Positions 1-5,160 of a stretch of 5,160 bases of DNA are shown in pieces. Source of the stretch: Burkholderiales bacterium UBA954 (lineage in GTDB: Bacteria; Pseudomonadota; Gammaproteobacteria; Burkholderiales; Burkholderiaceae_A); assembly GCA_002293155.1 (NCBI GenBank), contig DBCQ01000031.1:1587-6746 (forward strand). Reading direction: 5' to 3'. The position numbers and the translations under genes were made by a program. The notes under the pieces were generated by a model. It was not told the origin of the DNA, searched no databases, and saw only the letters and a program-made list of their open reading frames with translations. Position 1 is the first letter of the stretch. The number at the start of each line of letters is the position of its first letter.

Positions 1-1076
1 GCCTGCGGAAGGTCGAGCGCGTTTTCAAGCCCGACATAACTGGGTGTTAACACCGACCCCATCGGGCCCGGATAGACCCAGCCATAGGCATGACCACCAA
101 TTTTCTGATAGACGGGGCAGTGGTTCATACAGGCGCCACAGCGGATACAGCGCAGCATCTCTTGGAATTCGCTACCCAGAAGACTCGAGCGGCCGCCATC
201 GACGAGCACCACATACATATGGTCGGGCCCATCAGGCTCGCCGGGGGCTCGAACACCGGTGAGCAGAGAAATGTAATTCGAGATCGACTGGCCGGTTGCG
301 CTTCGCGTAAGAAGGCGGACCATCGTTGCAAAATCCTCGAAGGTTGGCAGAATCTTCTCGATCCCCGTGACGGCAACGTGCACGCGAGGCATCACGGTAC
401 ACATGCCCTCGTTGCCCTCATTCGTCACAATGGCTACAGAACCTGTCTCTGCAATTAAAAAATTACCACCCGTAACGCCCATATCGGAGCTTAGAAATTT
501 TGGTCGCAGGGCCTCACGCGCCTCACGGGTGAGCTCGCCGATATCGGTCAACTTCGGCTTCTGATGCACCCTCGAAAACAGATCCGAGACCTCTTCTTTG
601 TCTTTATGAATAACGGGCGCAATGATGTGGCTGGGCGGCTCGTTATCGTTGATCTGCAAAATATATTCACCAAGATCCGTCTCGACGGACTCAATGCCCG
701 CAGCCTCAAGGGCAGCATTTAACGCCATCTCCTCGGAGACCATCGATTTTGATTTCGTAACCCGCTTGACATCATGCCGCTTTGCAATTTCAACCACGAG
801 TTCAGAGGCCTGGGCCGGTGTCTCCGCGAACAACACCGTTGCGCCCCGCGCCTTCGCGTTTTGCTCAAAAATCTCGATCCAGACATCGAGCCGATCCAAG
901 ACCCGGTTACGCCGCTCAACCGCTGCCTGGCGGGTCGCCTCATAGTCAATTTCCTGCATCACGGTGGCGCGAGCAGAGACAAACTTTTCAGCAAGTTTTT
1001 TAAGGTTCTTCTGCAATCGTGTATCGGCGAGTTTCTCGCCTGCACGCGCTTGAAAATGCATTGATTGAACGCGCAT
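1..1076 (-). CDS. lutB: LutB-like lactate utilisation iron-sulfur protein (3' end outside window)
   Basis: This is the N-terminal 358 residues of a LutB/YkgF/LldF-type protein, the ferredoxin-like subunit of the cytoplasmic LutABC system that oxidises L-lactate to pyruvate. The family is usually about 470-490 residues, so roughly three quarters is present. The DUF162 (LUD) domain covers about residues 60-300 and includes the family-typical stretches GVTGGNFLIAETGSVAIVTNEG (split: GVTGGNF at 200-206, AETGS at 209-213, NEGN at 219-222) and LLTG (271-274). The first 4Fe-4S motif CxxCxxCxxxC lies at C310, C313, C316 and C320, followed by the typical PVYQKIGGHAYG segment. The second cluster motif would lie beyond the left edge. 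The ATG at 1076 is chosen because GAG sits 5 nt upstream; an in-frame ATG at 1061 (MHFQARA) also fits the family N-terminus and is a real alternative. The gene starts 55 bp after lutA on the same strand, so co-transcription is likely. The family assignment is firm. The lactate substrate is inferred from the family. Confidence 0.93.
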   Translation of the reverse strand, partial: MRVQSMHFQARAGEKLADTRLQKNLKKLAEKFVSARATVMQEIDYEATRQAAVERRNRVLDRLDVWIEIFEQNAKARGATVLFAETPAQASELVVEIAKRHDVKRVTKSKSMVSEEMALNAALEAAGIESVETDLGEYILQINDNEPPSHIIAPVIHKDKEEVSDLFSRVHQKPKLTDIGELTREAREALRPKFLSSDMGVTGGNFLIAETGSVAIVTNEGNEGMCTVMPRVHVAVTGIEKILPTFEDFATMVRLLTRSATGQSISNYISLLTGVRAPGEPDGPDHMYVVLVDGGRSSLLGSEFQEMLRCIRCGACMNHCPVYQKIGGHAYGWVYPGPMGSVLTPSYVGLENALDLPQ

Positions 1077-1131
1077 CGCTACTCGACGATTTCTTTTAAG
1101 AGAATAAAACCCATAGTTCGACCGATCTTTG

Positions 1132-1887
1132 TTATTGAGAACCCGAGGCAACATCGCCCGCGAGCACCTGGGCGATGTGCAACACCTGTGTGCGTTCATC
1201 ACCAAGCCGGCGCAGCCGGCCTTCAATGTTCAGCATACAGCCCAAATCGCCAAGAACGACGGCCTGTGCACCGGTTGCATGGATATTGTTAACCTTATCA
1301 TCAACAATTGCAGCCGACACATTGCCGTACTTCAGGGAGAACGCGCCCCCGAACCCACAACAGGATTGGCAGTTCTTCATTTCCACAAGCTTTAATCCCG
1401 GAATTTTCTCAAGCAATGCTCTGGGCTGCGCAGAAATTCCGAGTTCGCGCAGTCCACTGCAGCTGTCGTGATAGGTGACCTGACCATCAATCTTCCCTGG
1501 GATGGTCTCCACTTTGACAACATTGGCAAGAAAATCGGTAAGCTCGAAGAGCTTAGGGATGAGATCACCCATTCGACGCTTCATCTCGGGATCATTGACA
1601 AATAGATCGAGATAGTGGACTTTGATCATGCCTGCACACGATCCCGATGGAATGACCACATAGTCAAAGCCCTCAATCTGGGCGAGCACCCGAACGGCTA
1701 GCTGGTGGGCCGTTCGACGATCACCGGCGTTGTAGGCGGGCTGCCCGCAGCAGGTCTGCCCTTCAGGAACAATCACCTCGCAGTCCGCATGTTCGAGCAA
1801 TTTAAGGGTCGAAAACCCGATCTCTGGCCGCATGAGGTCGACAAGGCAGGTCACAAACAGGGCAACGCGAGGTTTCTCAGCAGTCAT
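1132..1887 (-). CDS. lutA: LutA-like Fe-S oxidoreductase, CCG-domain protein of lactate utilisation
   Basis: This is a 251-residue cytoplasmic protein of the LutA/YkgE/LldE family, a subunit of the LutABC L-lactate oxidation complex. It has two CCG (cysteine-rich) domains. The first runs from VTCLVDL (residues 12-18) to TCCGQPA (45-51, CCG at 46-48), with a further cysteine in PSGSCAGM (C84). The second runs from HDSCSGLREL (140-149) to CQSCCGFGG (173-181, CCG at 176-178), with C217 after it. These cysteines are the expected cluster ligands, and the length matches the family (about 240-250). The ATG at 1887 is chosen because it begins just ahead of the conserved VALFVTC segment. An in-frame GTG at 1929 would add 14 residues (MHERFGPKDPDSEL) that do not resemble the family, and it would place the 1906-1917 palindrome inside the gene. 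No strong Shine-Dalgarno precedes either start. It is the first gene of the lutA-lutB operon and diverges from the IclR regulator. Confidence 0.93.
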   Translation of the reverse strand: MTAEKPRVALFVTCLVDLMRPEIGFSTLKLLEHADCEVIVPEGQTCCGQPAYNAGDRRTAHQLAVRVLAQIEGFDYVVIPSGSCAGMIKVHYLDLFVNDPEMKRRMGDLIPKLFELTDFLANVVKVETIPGKIDGQVTYHDSCSGLRELGISAQPRALLEKIPGLKLVEMKNCQSCCGFGGAFSLKYGNVSAAIVDDKVNNIHATGAQAVVLGDLGCMLNIEGRLRRLGDERTQVLHIAQVLAGDVASGSQ

Positions 1888-1905
1888 AAGTTCGCTATCG
1901 GGGTC

Positions 1906-1917
1906 TTTGGGCCCAAA
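1906..1917. promoter_or_regulatory. Perfect 12-bp palindrome in the lutA/iclR divergent region (candidate operator)
   Basis: The sequence TTTGGGCCCAAA equals its own reverse complement. It lies 19 bp upstream of the chosen lutA start and 46 bp upstream of iclR. It overlaps the candidate iclR -35 region. No protein is known from the sequence to bind it. The role as an operator is inferred from its position beside a divergent regulator gene and from a second palindrome nearby. Confidence 0.4.
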
Positions 1918-1935
1918 TCTTTCATGCACTAAAAT
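1907..1935 (+). promoter_or_regulatory. Candidate sigma70-type promoter of the iclR gene
   Basis: A -10-like hexamer TAAAAT (1930-1935, five of six matches to TATAAT) lies 17 bp after a poor -35 hexamer TTGGGC (1907-1912, three of six). Transcription would begin near 1942, giving a leader of about 20 nt to the ATG at 1963. The -10 overlaps the 13-bp palindrome and the -35 overlaps the 12-bp palindrome, as expected for an autorepressed regulator. The weak -35 keeps confidence low. Confidence 0.3.
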
Positions 1936-1943
1936 GCCATTTT
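1931..1943. promoter_or_regulatory. Perfect 13-bp inverted repeat, candidate IclR-family operator
   Basis: The site is AAAATG, one central C, then CATTTT: two perfect 6-bp arms. Its size and its A/T-rich outer bases resemble operators of IclR-family proteins, such as the ATTT-type dyads bound by E. coli IclR. It lies 43 bp upstream of the lutA start and 19 bp upstream of the iclR start, so one bound dimer could control both genes. Binding by the adjacent IclR protein is inference. Confidence 0.5.
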
Positions 1944-1962
1944 GCCACTTGATATGGGCAGC

Positions 1963-2817
1963 ATGCGCGAACCCCCCTCGAACCCCACTAAAAAAAGCCA
2001 GGCCCCGGCCGCAGGTGACGCACCGACACGCCGGCTGATCGCGCCCCCGGTGAAGCCACCCAGCCTCGCCATCCAGGTCATCGAGCGGATGATGACACTG
2101 CTCGACGCCCTCGCCAAGAAATCTGAGCCTGTCACCTTAAAAGAACTCTCGACAACGAGTGGCCTGCACCCCTCGACGGCCCACCGAATCCTCAACGACC
2201 TAGTGCTGGCACGGGTGGTCGATCGCACGGAACCGGGAAGCTATCAACTGGGCATGCGGCTCTTAGAGCTTGGCAATCTCGTAAAGGCGCGGCTTAACGT
2301 GCGCGATGCAGCGGCAGGTCCAATGCGCGAACTCCATCGGCTAACCGGCGAAACCATCAACCTCTCGGTGCGACAGGACGATGAAATTGTATATGTCGAG
2401 CGGACTGTGAGCGAGCGATCAGGCATGCAAGTCGTCCGCGCCATCGGAGGACGGGCACCGCTCCACCTCACCTCGACCGGTAAACTGTTTCTCGCCAACG
2501 ACGATACGCGAGCTGTTCGCTCCTACGGAATGCGAACGGGTCTTGCTGGCCACACACCCAATAGCATCACCGATCTCGGAAAGCTCGAAAAGGAACTCCA
2601 CGAGGTGAAGACTCGCGGCTTTGCCCGCGACAATGAAGAGTTAGAGCTTGGCGTGCGTTGTATTGCAGCTGGCATCTATGATGACAGCGGTGAGTTGGTC
2701 GCAGGGCTTTCGATTTCGGCCCCGGCAGATCGCGCTAACGATGGCTGGATACAGGCCTTAACAGAGACTGCGCACGCGATCTCCGCGGCCCTCGGCTACG
2801 AGCGAGCGGGCGTCTGA
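1963..2817 (+). CDS. IclR-family transcriptional regulator
   Basis: This is a 284-residue DNA-binding regulator. A Pro/Ala-rich tail of about 33 residues precedes the winged helix-turn-helix (about 35-95), where VTLKELSTTSGL (57-68) is the first helix pair and HPSTAHRILNDLV (69-81) the recognition helix. The IclR effector domain follows (about 100-280), with the typical segments GGRAPLHLTSTGKLFLA (162-178), RDNEELELGVRCIAAGIYD (222-240) and AGLSISAP (247-254). The ATG at 1963 is chosen because GGG lies upstream of it; ATG at 1954 and TTG at 1942 are in-frame alternatives, and the latter would begin inside the palindrome. It diverges from lutAB, so control of the lactate genes and of itself is the simplest reading; the ligand may be lactate or a related organic acid, which is inference. 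The 3' end overlaps the 3' end of the convergent endopeptidase gene by 22 bp. The family is certain and the target is not. Confidence 0.94.
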   Translation: MREPPSNPTKKSQAPAAGDAPTRRLIAPPVKPPSLAIQVIERMMTLLDALAKKSEPVTLKELSTTSGLHPSTAHRILNDLVLARVVDRTEPGSYQLGMRLLELGNLVKARLNVRDAAAGPMRELHRLTGETINLSVRQDDEIVYVERTVSERSGMQVVRAIGGRAPLHLTSTGKLFLANDDTRAVRSYGMRTGLAGHTPNSITDLGKLEKELHEVKTRGFARDNEELELGVRCIAAGIYDDSGELVAGLSISAPADRANDGWIQALTETAHAISAALGYERAGV

Positions 2818-3920
2818 CGATCTTTTTCTGTTGACAGCCAACGACGAATTCGCTCGGCATCAGACAGCCGACTGCTGCTGGCTTGTGCATCGAGCATCAC
2901 GATAATGACATCCTGATCGTCAATTACGGCCTGCATGACAAGGCACTTGCCCGCATCGCGAATAAAGCCGGTCTTCGAGAGGCCCAAATCCCAGTCTTCT
3001 TTTCTCGTCAGGGCATTGGTGTTTCTGAACTGCTGCTGCGCACCGCCAACTCGAACAATTGCCTCGCGATCGGTAGAGTACTGCCGAATCAATGGAACCT
3101 CGTGGGCTGCATTAACAAGCCGTGAGAGGTCGCGAGGCGTTGATACATTTGCACTGCTAAGCCCAGTTGGCTCAACGAACTTGGAGTTGCTCATTCCAAT
3201 CGCCCGCGCTTTTTCGTTCATCGCCTCAACGAAAGCCTCAAGGCCGCCAGGATAGTTGCGGCCCAAGGCATGGGCGGCCCGGTTCTCGGAAGACATCAAG
3301 GCAAGGTGCAAGAGTTCTGCCCGGGTAAATTTTGCACCAACACGTAGACGGGAACCGGAATATTTCTCAAGCTGGGTGTCTGCCTTTGAGATTATGATGG
3401 TCTCATTCAGAGGCAGACTTGCCTCCATCACGACGATGGCCGTCATGACCTTTGTAATTGATGCAATCGGCAAAGCGACATCGGGGTTTTTCTCAAGCAG
3501 GATCTCTCCAGTGCGTTGATCAACCACCAATACCGCGCTCGAATTTAATGCAATCTCGGTGAGCTCCGAGCGAAGCCCGAGCCTCGAGCCCATTGAGTTA
3601 TAACCGGGCTCTGCCTTCGCAAACGACTTTCGGCTCGCCACACGTGTTGTTGAGGTCTTCTTAGCAGTTCTCTGCTTCGCGGCCTGCACATTTTTGGTGC
3701 TTTTGGCAGCCTTGGCAGTGGAGGCAGATTTTCCTGACTGAGATTTCTGAGTCGATTGGGCAGCAGCCGTTCCCGACAAGCCAAAACCAAAAGCAATCAG
3801 GGACAGAGACACAAATGAGGCTAAAAACAAGCAAGATGCCTCCTTTGGCCTATAAAAATCCTTTCGACCGCCCTCGCCCGGGGCAAGACGGCATGCCTGC
3901 GCTAGTTTCTGAAGCGTCAT
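2796..3920 (-). CDS. pbpG: D-alanyl-D-alanine endopeptidase, PbpG (PBP7) type
   Basis: This is a 374-residue periplasmic serine peptidase of the peptidase S11 family, expected to cleave D-Ala-meso-DAP cross-links between peptidoglycan strands. All three penicillin-binding motifs are present: SITK (catalytic S154, K157), SEN (211-213) and KTG (316-318). The context LALMSSENRAA, YPGGLEAF, FVEPTGLS and the CLVM run near the C-terminus match E. coli PbpG closely, which favours endopeptidase over carboxypeptidase. The N-terminus has an unusually long charged stretch of about 29 residues, a hydrophobic core at about 30-48 and a likely signal-peptidase site after TAAA (51-54). A low-complexity Lys/Ala/Ser/Thr-rich linker (about 55-103) follows and may bind the wall or keep the domain away from the membrane. 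The ATG at 3920 is the only ATG before residue 110; it is preceded by AAGGG (10-nt spacing) and by GGGAG touching the start. The gene has the same orientation as the deacetylase 112 bp upstream, but probably its own promoter. Confidence 0.94.
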   Translation of the reverse strand: MTLQKLAQACRLAPGEGGRKDFYRPKEASCLFLASFVSLSLIAFGFGLSGTAAAQSTQKSQSGKSASTAKAAKSTKNVQAAKQRTAKKTSTTRVASRKSFAKAEPGYNSMGSRLGLRSELTEIALNSSAVLVVDQRTGEILLEKNPDVALPIASITKVMTAIVVMEASLPLNETIIISKADTQLEKYSGSRLRVGAKFTRAELLHLALMSSENRAAHALGRNYPGGLEAFVEAMNEKARAIGMSNSKFVEPTGLSSANVSTPRDLSRLVNAAHEVPLIRQYSTDREAIVRVGGAQQQFRNTNALTRKEDWDLGLSKTGFIRDAGKCLVMQAVIDDQDVIIVMLDAQASSSRLSDAERIRRWLSTEKDRQTPARS

Positions 3921-3952
3921 CTCCCTGACACCCTTTTATTTTGCGATGGCGA

Positions 3953-3981
3953 ATGCTAACAAAGGTTTTGGGATTCTCCAA
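3953..3981 (-). promoter_or_regulatory. Candidate promoter of pbpG
   Basis: On the minus strand, TTGGAG (3981-3976) and TAGCAT (3958-3953) are separated by 17 bp. They match the sigma70 consensus at three and four of six positions. An A/T-rich tract lies just upstream (3983-4003) and could act as an UP-like element. Transcription would start about 26 nt upstream of the ATG at 3920. This is the best candidate in the 112-bp gap, but it is weak. Confidence 0.3.
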
Positions 3982-3982
3982 A

Positions 3983-4003
3983 CAAAAATTGAATTTTTTC
4001 AAT
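3983..4003 (-). terminator. AT-rich hairpin with T-run after the deacetylase gene (weak candidate terminator)
   Basis: Read on the minus strand, ATTGAA, a loop of four A and TTCAAT form a 6-bp stem (4003-3988) followed directly by TTTTG. It lies 30 bp downstream of the deacetylase stop codon. The stem has only two G-C pairs, so its stability as a rho-independent terminator is doubtful. The same bases also contain a perfect 15-bp palindrome (AAAAATT, G, AATTTTT; 3984-3998), which could instead be a protein site or simply an A/T tract upstream of the pbpG promoter. Confidence 0.3.
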
Positions 4004-4032
4004 AGCTTAGCCTCGGAAATGAAGACTCGCTC

Positions 4033-4941
4033 TCAGGAGTCGCAATATTGCAGAGCACAATTTACGGTGTTGAAGTGGATATCCACTGTGTCCTGAATGT
4101 CTCGTGCATACCCCCCCGCCATCGCAACGGCTACCGGCACTCCGTGTGTCCTCGCATAGGAAAAAACCCGCTCATCTCGAGCGCAGAGTCCCGCCTTGGT
4201 GAGCCCAAGACGGCCAAGTCGATCACCGACAAAAGGATCTGCCCCTGCTAGATAGATCACAAAGTCCGCGCAGAAAGACTTACTCATCTGATCAAGTGCA
4301 CGCTCAAGCGCCGTCAGGTAAATCTCATCGGTAGTGCCATCGGGCAACTCGACATCCAGGTCAGAACACTCTTTTACAAAGGGATAATTGCTCGCACCGT
4401 GGACTGACAATGTGAAGATACTCTCGTCGTTCTCGGCGATCTTTGCGCTTCCATTACCCTGATGGACATCCAGATCAACCACTGCGATACGGCGAATTCC
4501 CTCCTGTCCACCGAACTCCCGCTGCACCACGCGTGCCGCAATGATTGCGTCGTTAAAGCAACAAAACCCCTCACCGCGATTCGCGTAGGCATGATGGGTT
4601 CCCCCCGCAAGGTTCACGGCGGCCCCATCACGGATCGCGGCCCGGCAGGCCTCCACGGTTGCGCCCGCTGATCGGCGCGATCGTTCCACCATCTGCACTG
4701 ACCAGGGAAATCCAATTTTCTGTATTTCATTTCGGGACAGATCACCGTGGACAAGACGGTGGATGTAGTCGCAATCGTGGGCCAGAGCAATCACTGAATC
4801 CGGCAGCGCCACCGGCTCGCGAAGGTCTACGGAGGGCAGCTCAGCGTGCACACGCTCCCGCAGAAGTCGATACTTCTCCATGGGAAAACGATGCCCCGGT
4901 GGCAGGGGAAGAACGAACCGATCACTATAAAATGCGTACAC
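4033..4941 (-). CDS. Histone deacetylase family (class IV, HDAC11-like) zinc hydrolase
   Basis: This is a 302-residue cytoplasmic protein of the arginase/deacetylase fold. It is expected to remove acyl groups from lysine or acylated small molecules using one zinc ion. The catalytic set is complete by comparison with HDAC8: tandem histidines H116-H117 in GGTHHA, D156 as relay, zinc ligands D158 and H160 in DLDVHQGNG, the third ligand D235 in AGADPF, and Y278 in AGGYA. The Q-for-H in DLDVHQGNG and the short length resemble class IV HDAC11 relatives rather than AcuC, which carries HHG. The N-terminal segment FVLPLPPGHRFPMEKYRLL (9-27) is also typical. The start is GTG at 4941: it gives the family N-terminus, GGGG lies 4 nt upstream, and the next methionine is residue 21, inside the conserved segment. 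The gene diverges from the phasin gene 85 bp away. Fold and chemistry are secure. The substrate is unknown. Confidence 0.93.
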   Translation of the reverse strand: MYAFYSDRFVLPLPPGHRFPMEKYRLLRERVHAELPSVDLREPVALPDSVIALAHDCDYIHRLVHGDLSRNEIQKIGFPWSVQMVERSRRSAGATVEACRAAIRDGAAVNLAGGTHHAYANRGEGFCCFNDAIIAARVVQREFGGQEGIRRIAVVDLDVHQGNGSAKIAENDESIFTLSVHGASNYPFVKECSDLDVELPDGTTDEIYLTALERALDQMSKSFCADFVIYLAGADPFVGDRLGRLGLTKAGLCARDERVFSYARTHGVPVAVAMAGGYARDIQDTVDIHFNTVNCALQYCDS

Positions 4942-5014
4942 GAGACCCCGTCTTCTGTTATGCGCAGGTACAGCAACTGGCGATGCTGGTCAGGTAAACC
5001 GATGTTCAATCAAA

Positions 5015-5019
5015 AGGAG
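5015..5019 (+). promoter_or_regulatory. Shine-Dalgarno site of the phasin gene
   Basis: AGGAG lies 7 nt before the ATG at 5027 and only 1 nt before an in-frame ATG at 5021. The spacing decides for 5027. This is the clearest ribosome-binding site in the window, which fits an abundantly made protein. Confidence 0.75.
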
Positions 5020-5026
5020 AATGGCC

Positions 5027-5160
5027 ATGGGAATATATCCCACCCCAGAAAATCTGAGTGAGGCGCAGAAGCAGAATATTGAGGCGATGATGAAGCTATC
5101 CCATAAAGCCTTTGAAGGTATTGAGAAGATGGTCGATCTTCAACTCAATGCTGCGCGGGC
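5027..5160 (+). CDS. Phasin family protein, N-terminal part (3' end outside window)
   Basis: The first 44 residues are visible before the right edge. Phasins coat polyhydroxyalkanoate (PHA/PHB) storage granules in the cytoplasm and control their size and number. The N-terminus has the family pattern: PENLSEAQKQNIEAMMKLSHKAFEG can be read as PENLSEAQKQN (7-17), a helix with LSHKAFEGIEKMV (24-36), then DLQLNAAR (37-44). These segments match the AAQKAN / ANKAFEGVEKLVELN / AAR pattern of betaproteobacterial phasins such as PhaP. The visible part is amphipathic helix, as expected for granule-surface binding. The start is set by AGGAG 7 nt upstream. It diverges from the deacetylase gene. I could not find a convincing promoter in the 85-bp gap, nor a site I would assign to the PHA regulator PhaR. 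Family confidence is good despite the short fragment. Confidence 0.85.
   Translation, partial: MGIYPTPENLSEAQKQNIEAMMKLSHKAFEGIEKMVDLQLNAAR

Noticed and set aside
90..458. Open frame of 122 codons on the plus strand opposite lutB
   Set aside because: It lies wholly antisense to a well-conserved lutB coding region, has no recognisable domain, and is explained as a shadow frame.
1944..1962. Possible sigma54 promoter for lutA on the minus strand (TGGCA-like and GGCA elements around 1935-1948)
   Set aside because: The spacing between the GG and GC elements is about 8 bp rather than the required 10, and the downstream element is not TTGC.
2811..2826. CGTCTGACG dyad followed by a T-run at the end of iclR, resembling a terminator
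   Set aside because: The dyad has a one-base centre, leaving at most a 3-bp stem with a 3-nt loop, so no stable hairpin can form.
4016..4039. GACTC/GAGTC stem at the deacetylase stop codon as a terminator
   Set aside because: Only a 5-bp stem with an 8-nt loop, and no T-run follows it directly.
4659..4997. Open frame of 112 codons on the plus strand opposite the deacetylase 5' end
   Set aside because: Antisense to conserved deacetylase sequence, composition typical of a shadow frame, no domain or ribosome-binding site.
4942..5026. Promoter or PhaR site for the phasin in the 85-bp divergent gap
   Set aside because: I tried several -10 and -35 pairs on both strands and none had both acceptable hexamers and spacing; the TGCGCA hexamer there is too short to assign.

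Overview
The window is an ordinary bacterial chromosomal segment of moderate GC, with tightly packed genes on both strands. The organism is most likely a proteobacterium, and I would guess a betaproteobacterium of the Burkholderiales. The reasons are a phasin (polyhydroxyalkanoate granule protein), a PbpG-type murein endopeptidase with a long Lys/Ala/Ser linker, and LutA/LutB iron-sulfur proteins beside an IclR regulator. The taxonomic call is inference from protein style only.

Left part (1-1887, minus strand): a lactate-utilisation operon. lutA (CCG-domain Fe-S subunit) is followed after 55 bp by lutB (ferredoxin-like Fe-S subunit), which runs off the left edge. A lutC would be expected beyond that edge but cannot be seen. 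An IclR-family regulator gene (1963-2817, plus strand) diverges from lutA. The short region between them (1888-1962) holds two perfect palindromes, a 12-mer and a 13-mer. They are good candidates for operator sites through which the regulator controls lutAB and itself.

Middle (2796-3920, minus strand): a secreted, penicillin-binding D-alanyl-D-alanine endopeptidase (PbpG/PBP7 type) with all three active-site motifs. Its 3' end overlaps the 3' end of the iclR gene tail to tail by 22 bp. A 112-bp gap upstream holds a weak candidate promoter and an AT-rich hairpin.

Right part: a class IV (HDAC11-like) zinc-dependent deacetylase-family protein (4033-4941, minus strand, GTG start) with all expected catalytic residues. 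A phasin gene diverges from it (from 5027, plus strand, cut by the right edge) and has a clear Shine-Dalgarno sequence. Together the genes cover lactate oxidation, cell-wall remodelling, probable protein or small-molecule deacylation, and carbon storage. I see no mobile element, CRISPR array, tRNA or rRNA, and no clear evidence of an undescribed multi-gene system. The most interesting points are the paired palindromes at the iclR/lutA junction and the deacetylase-phasin pairing.
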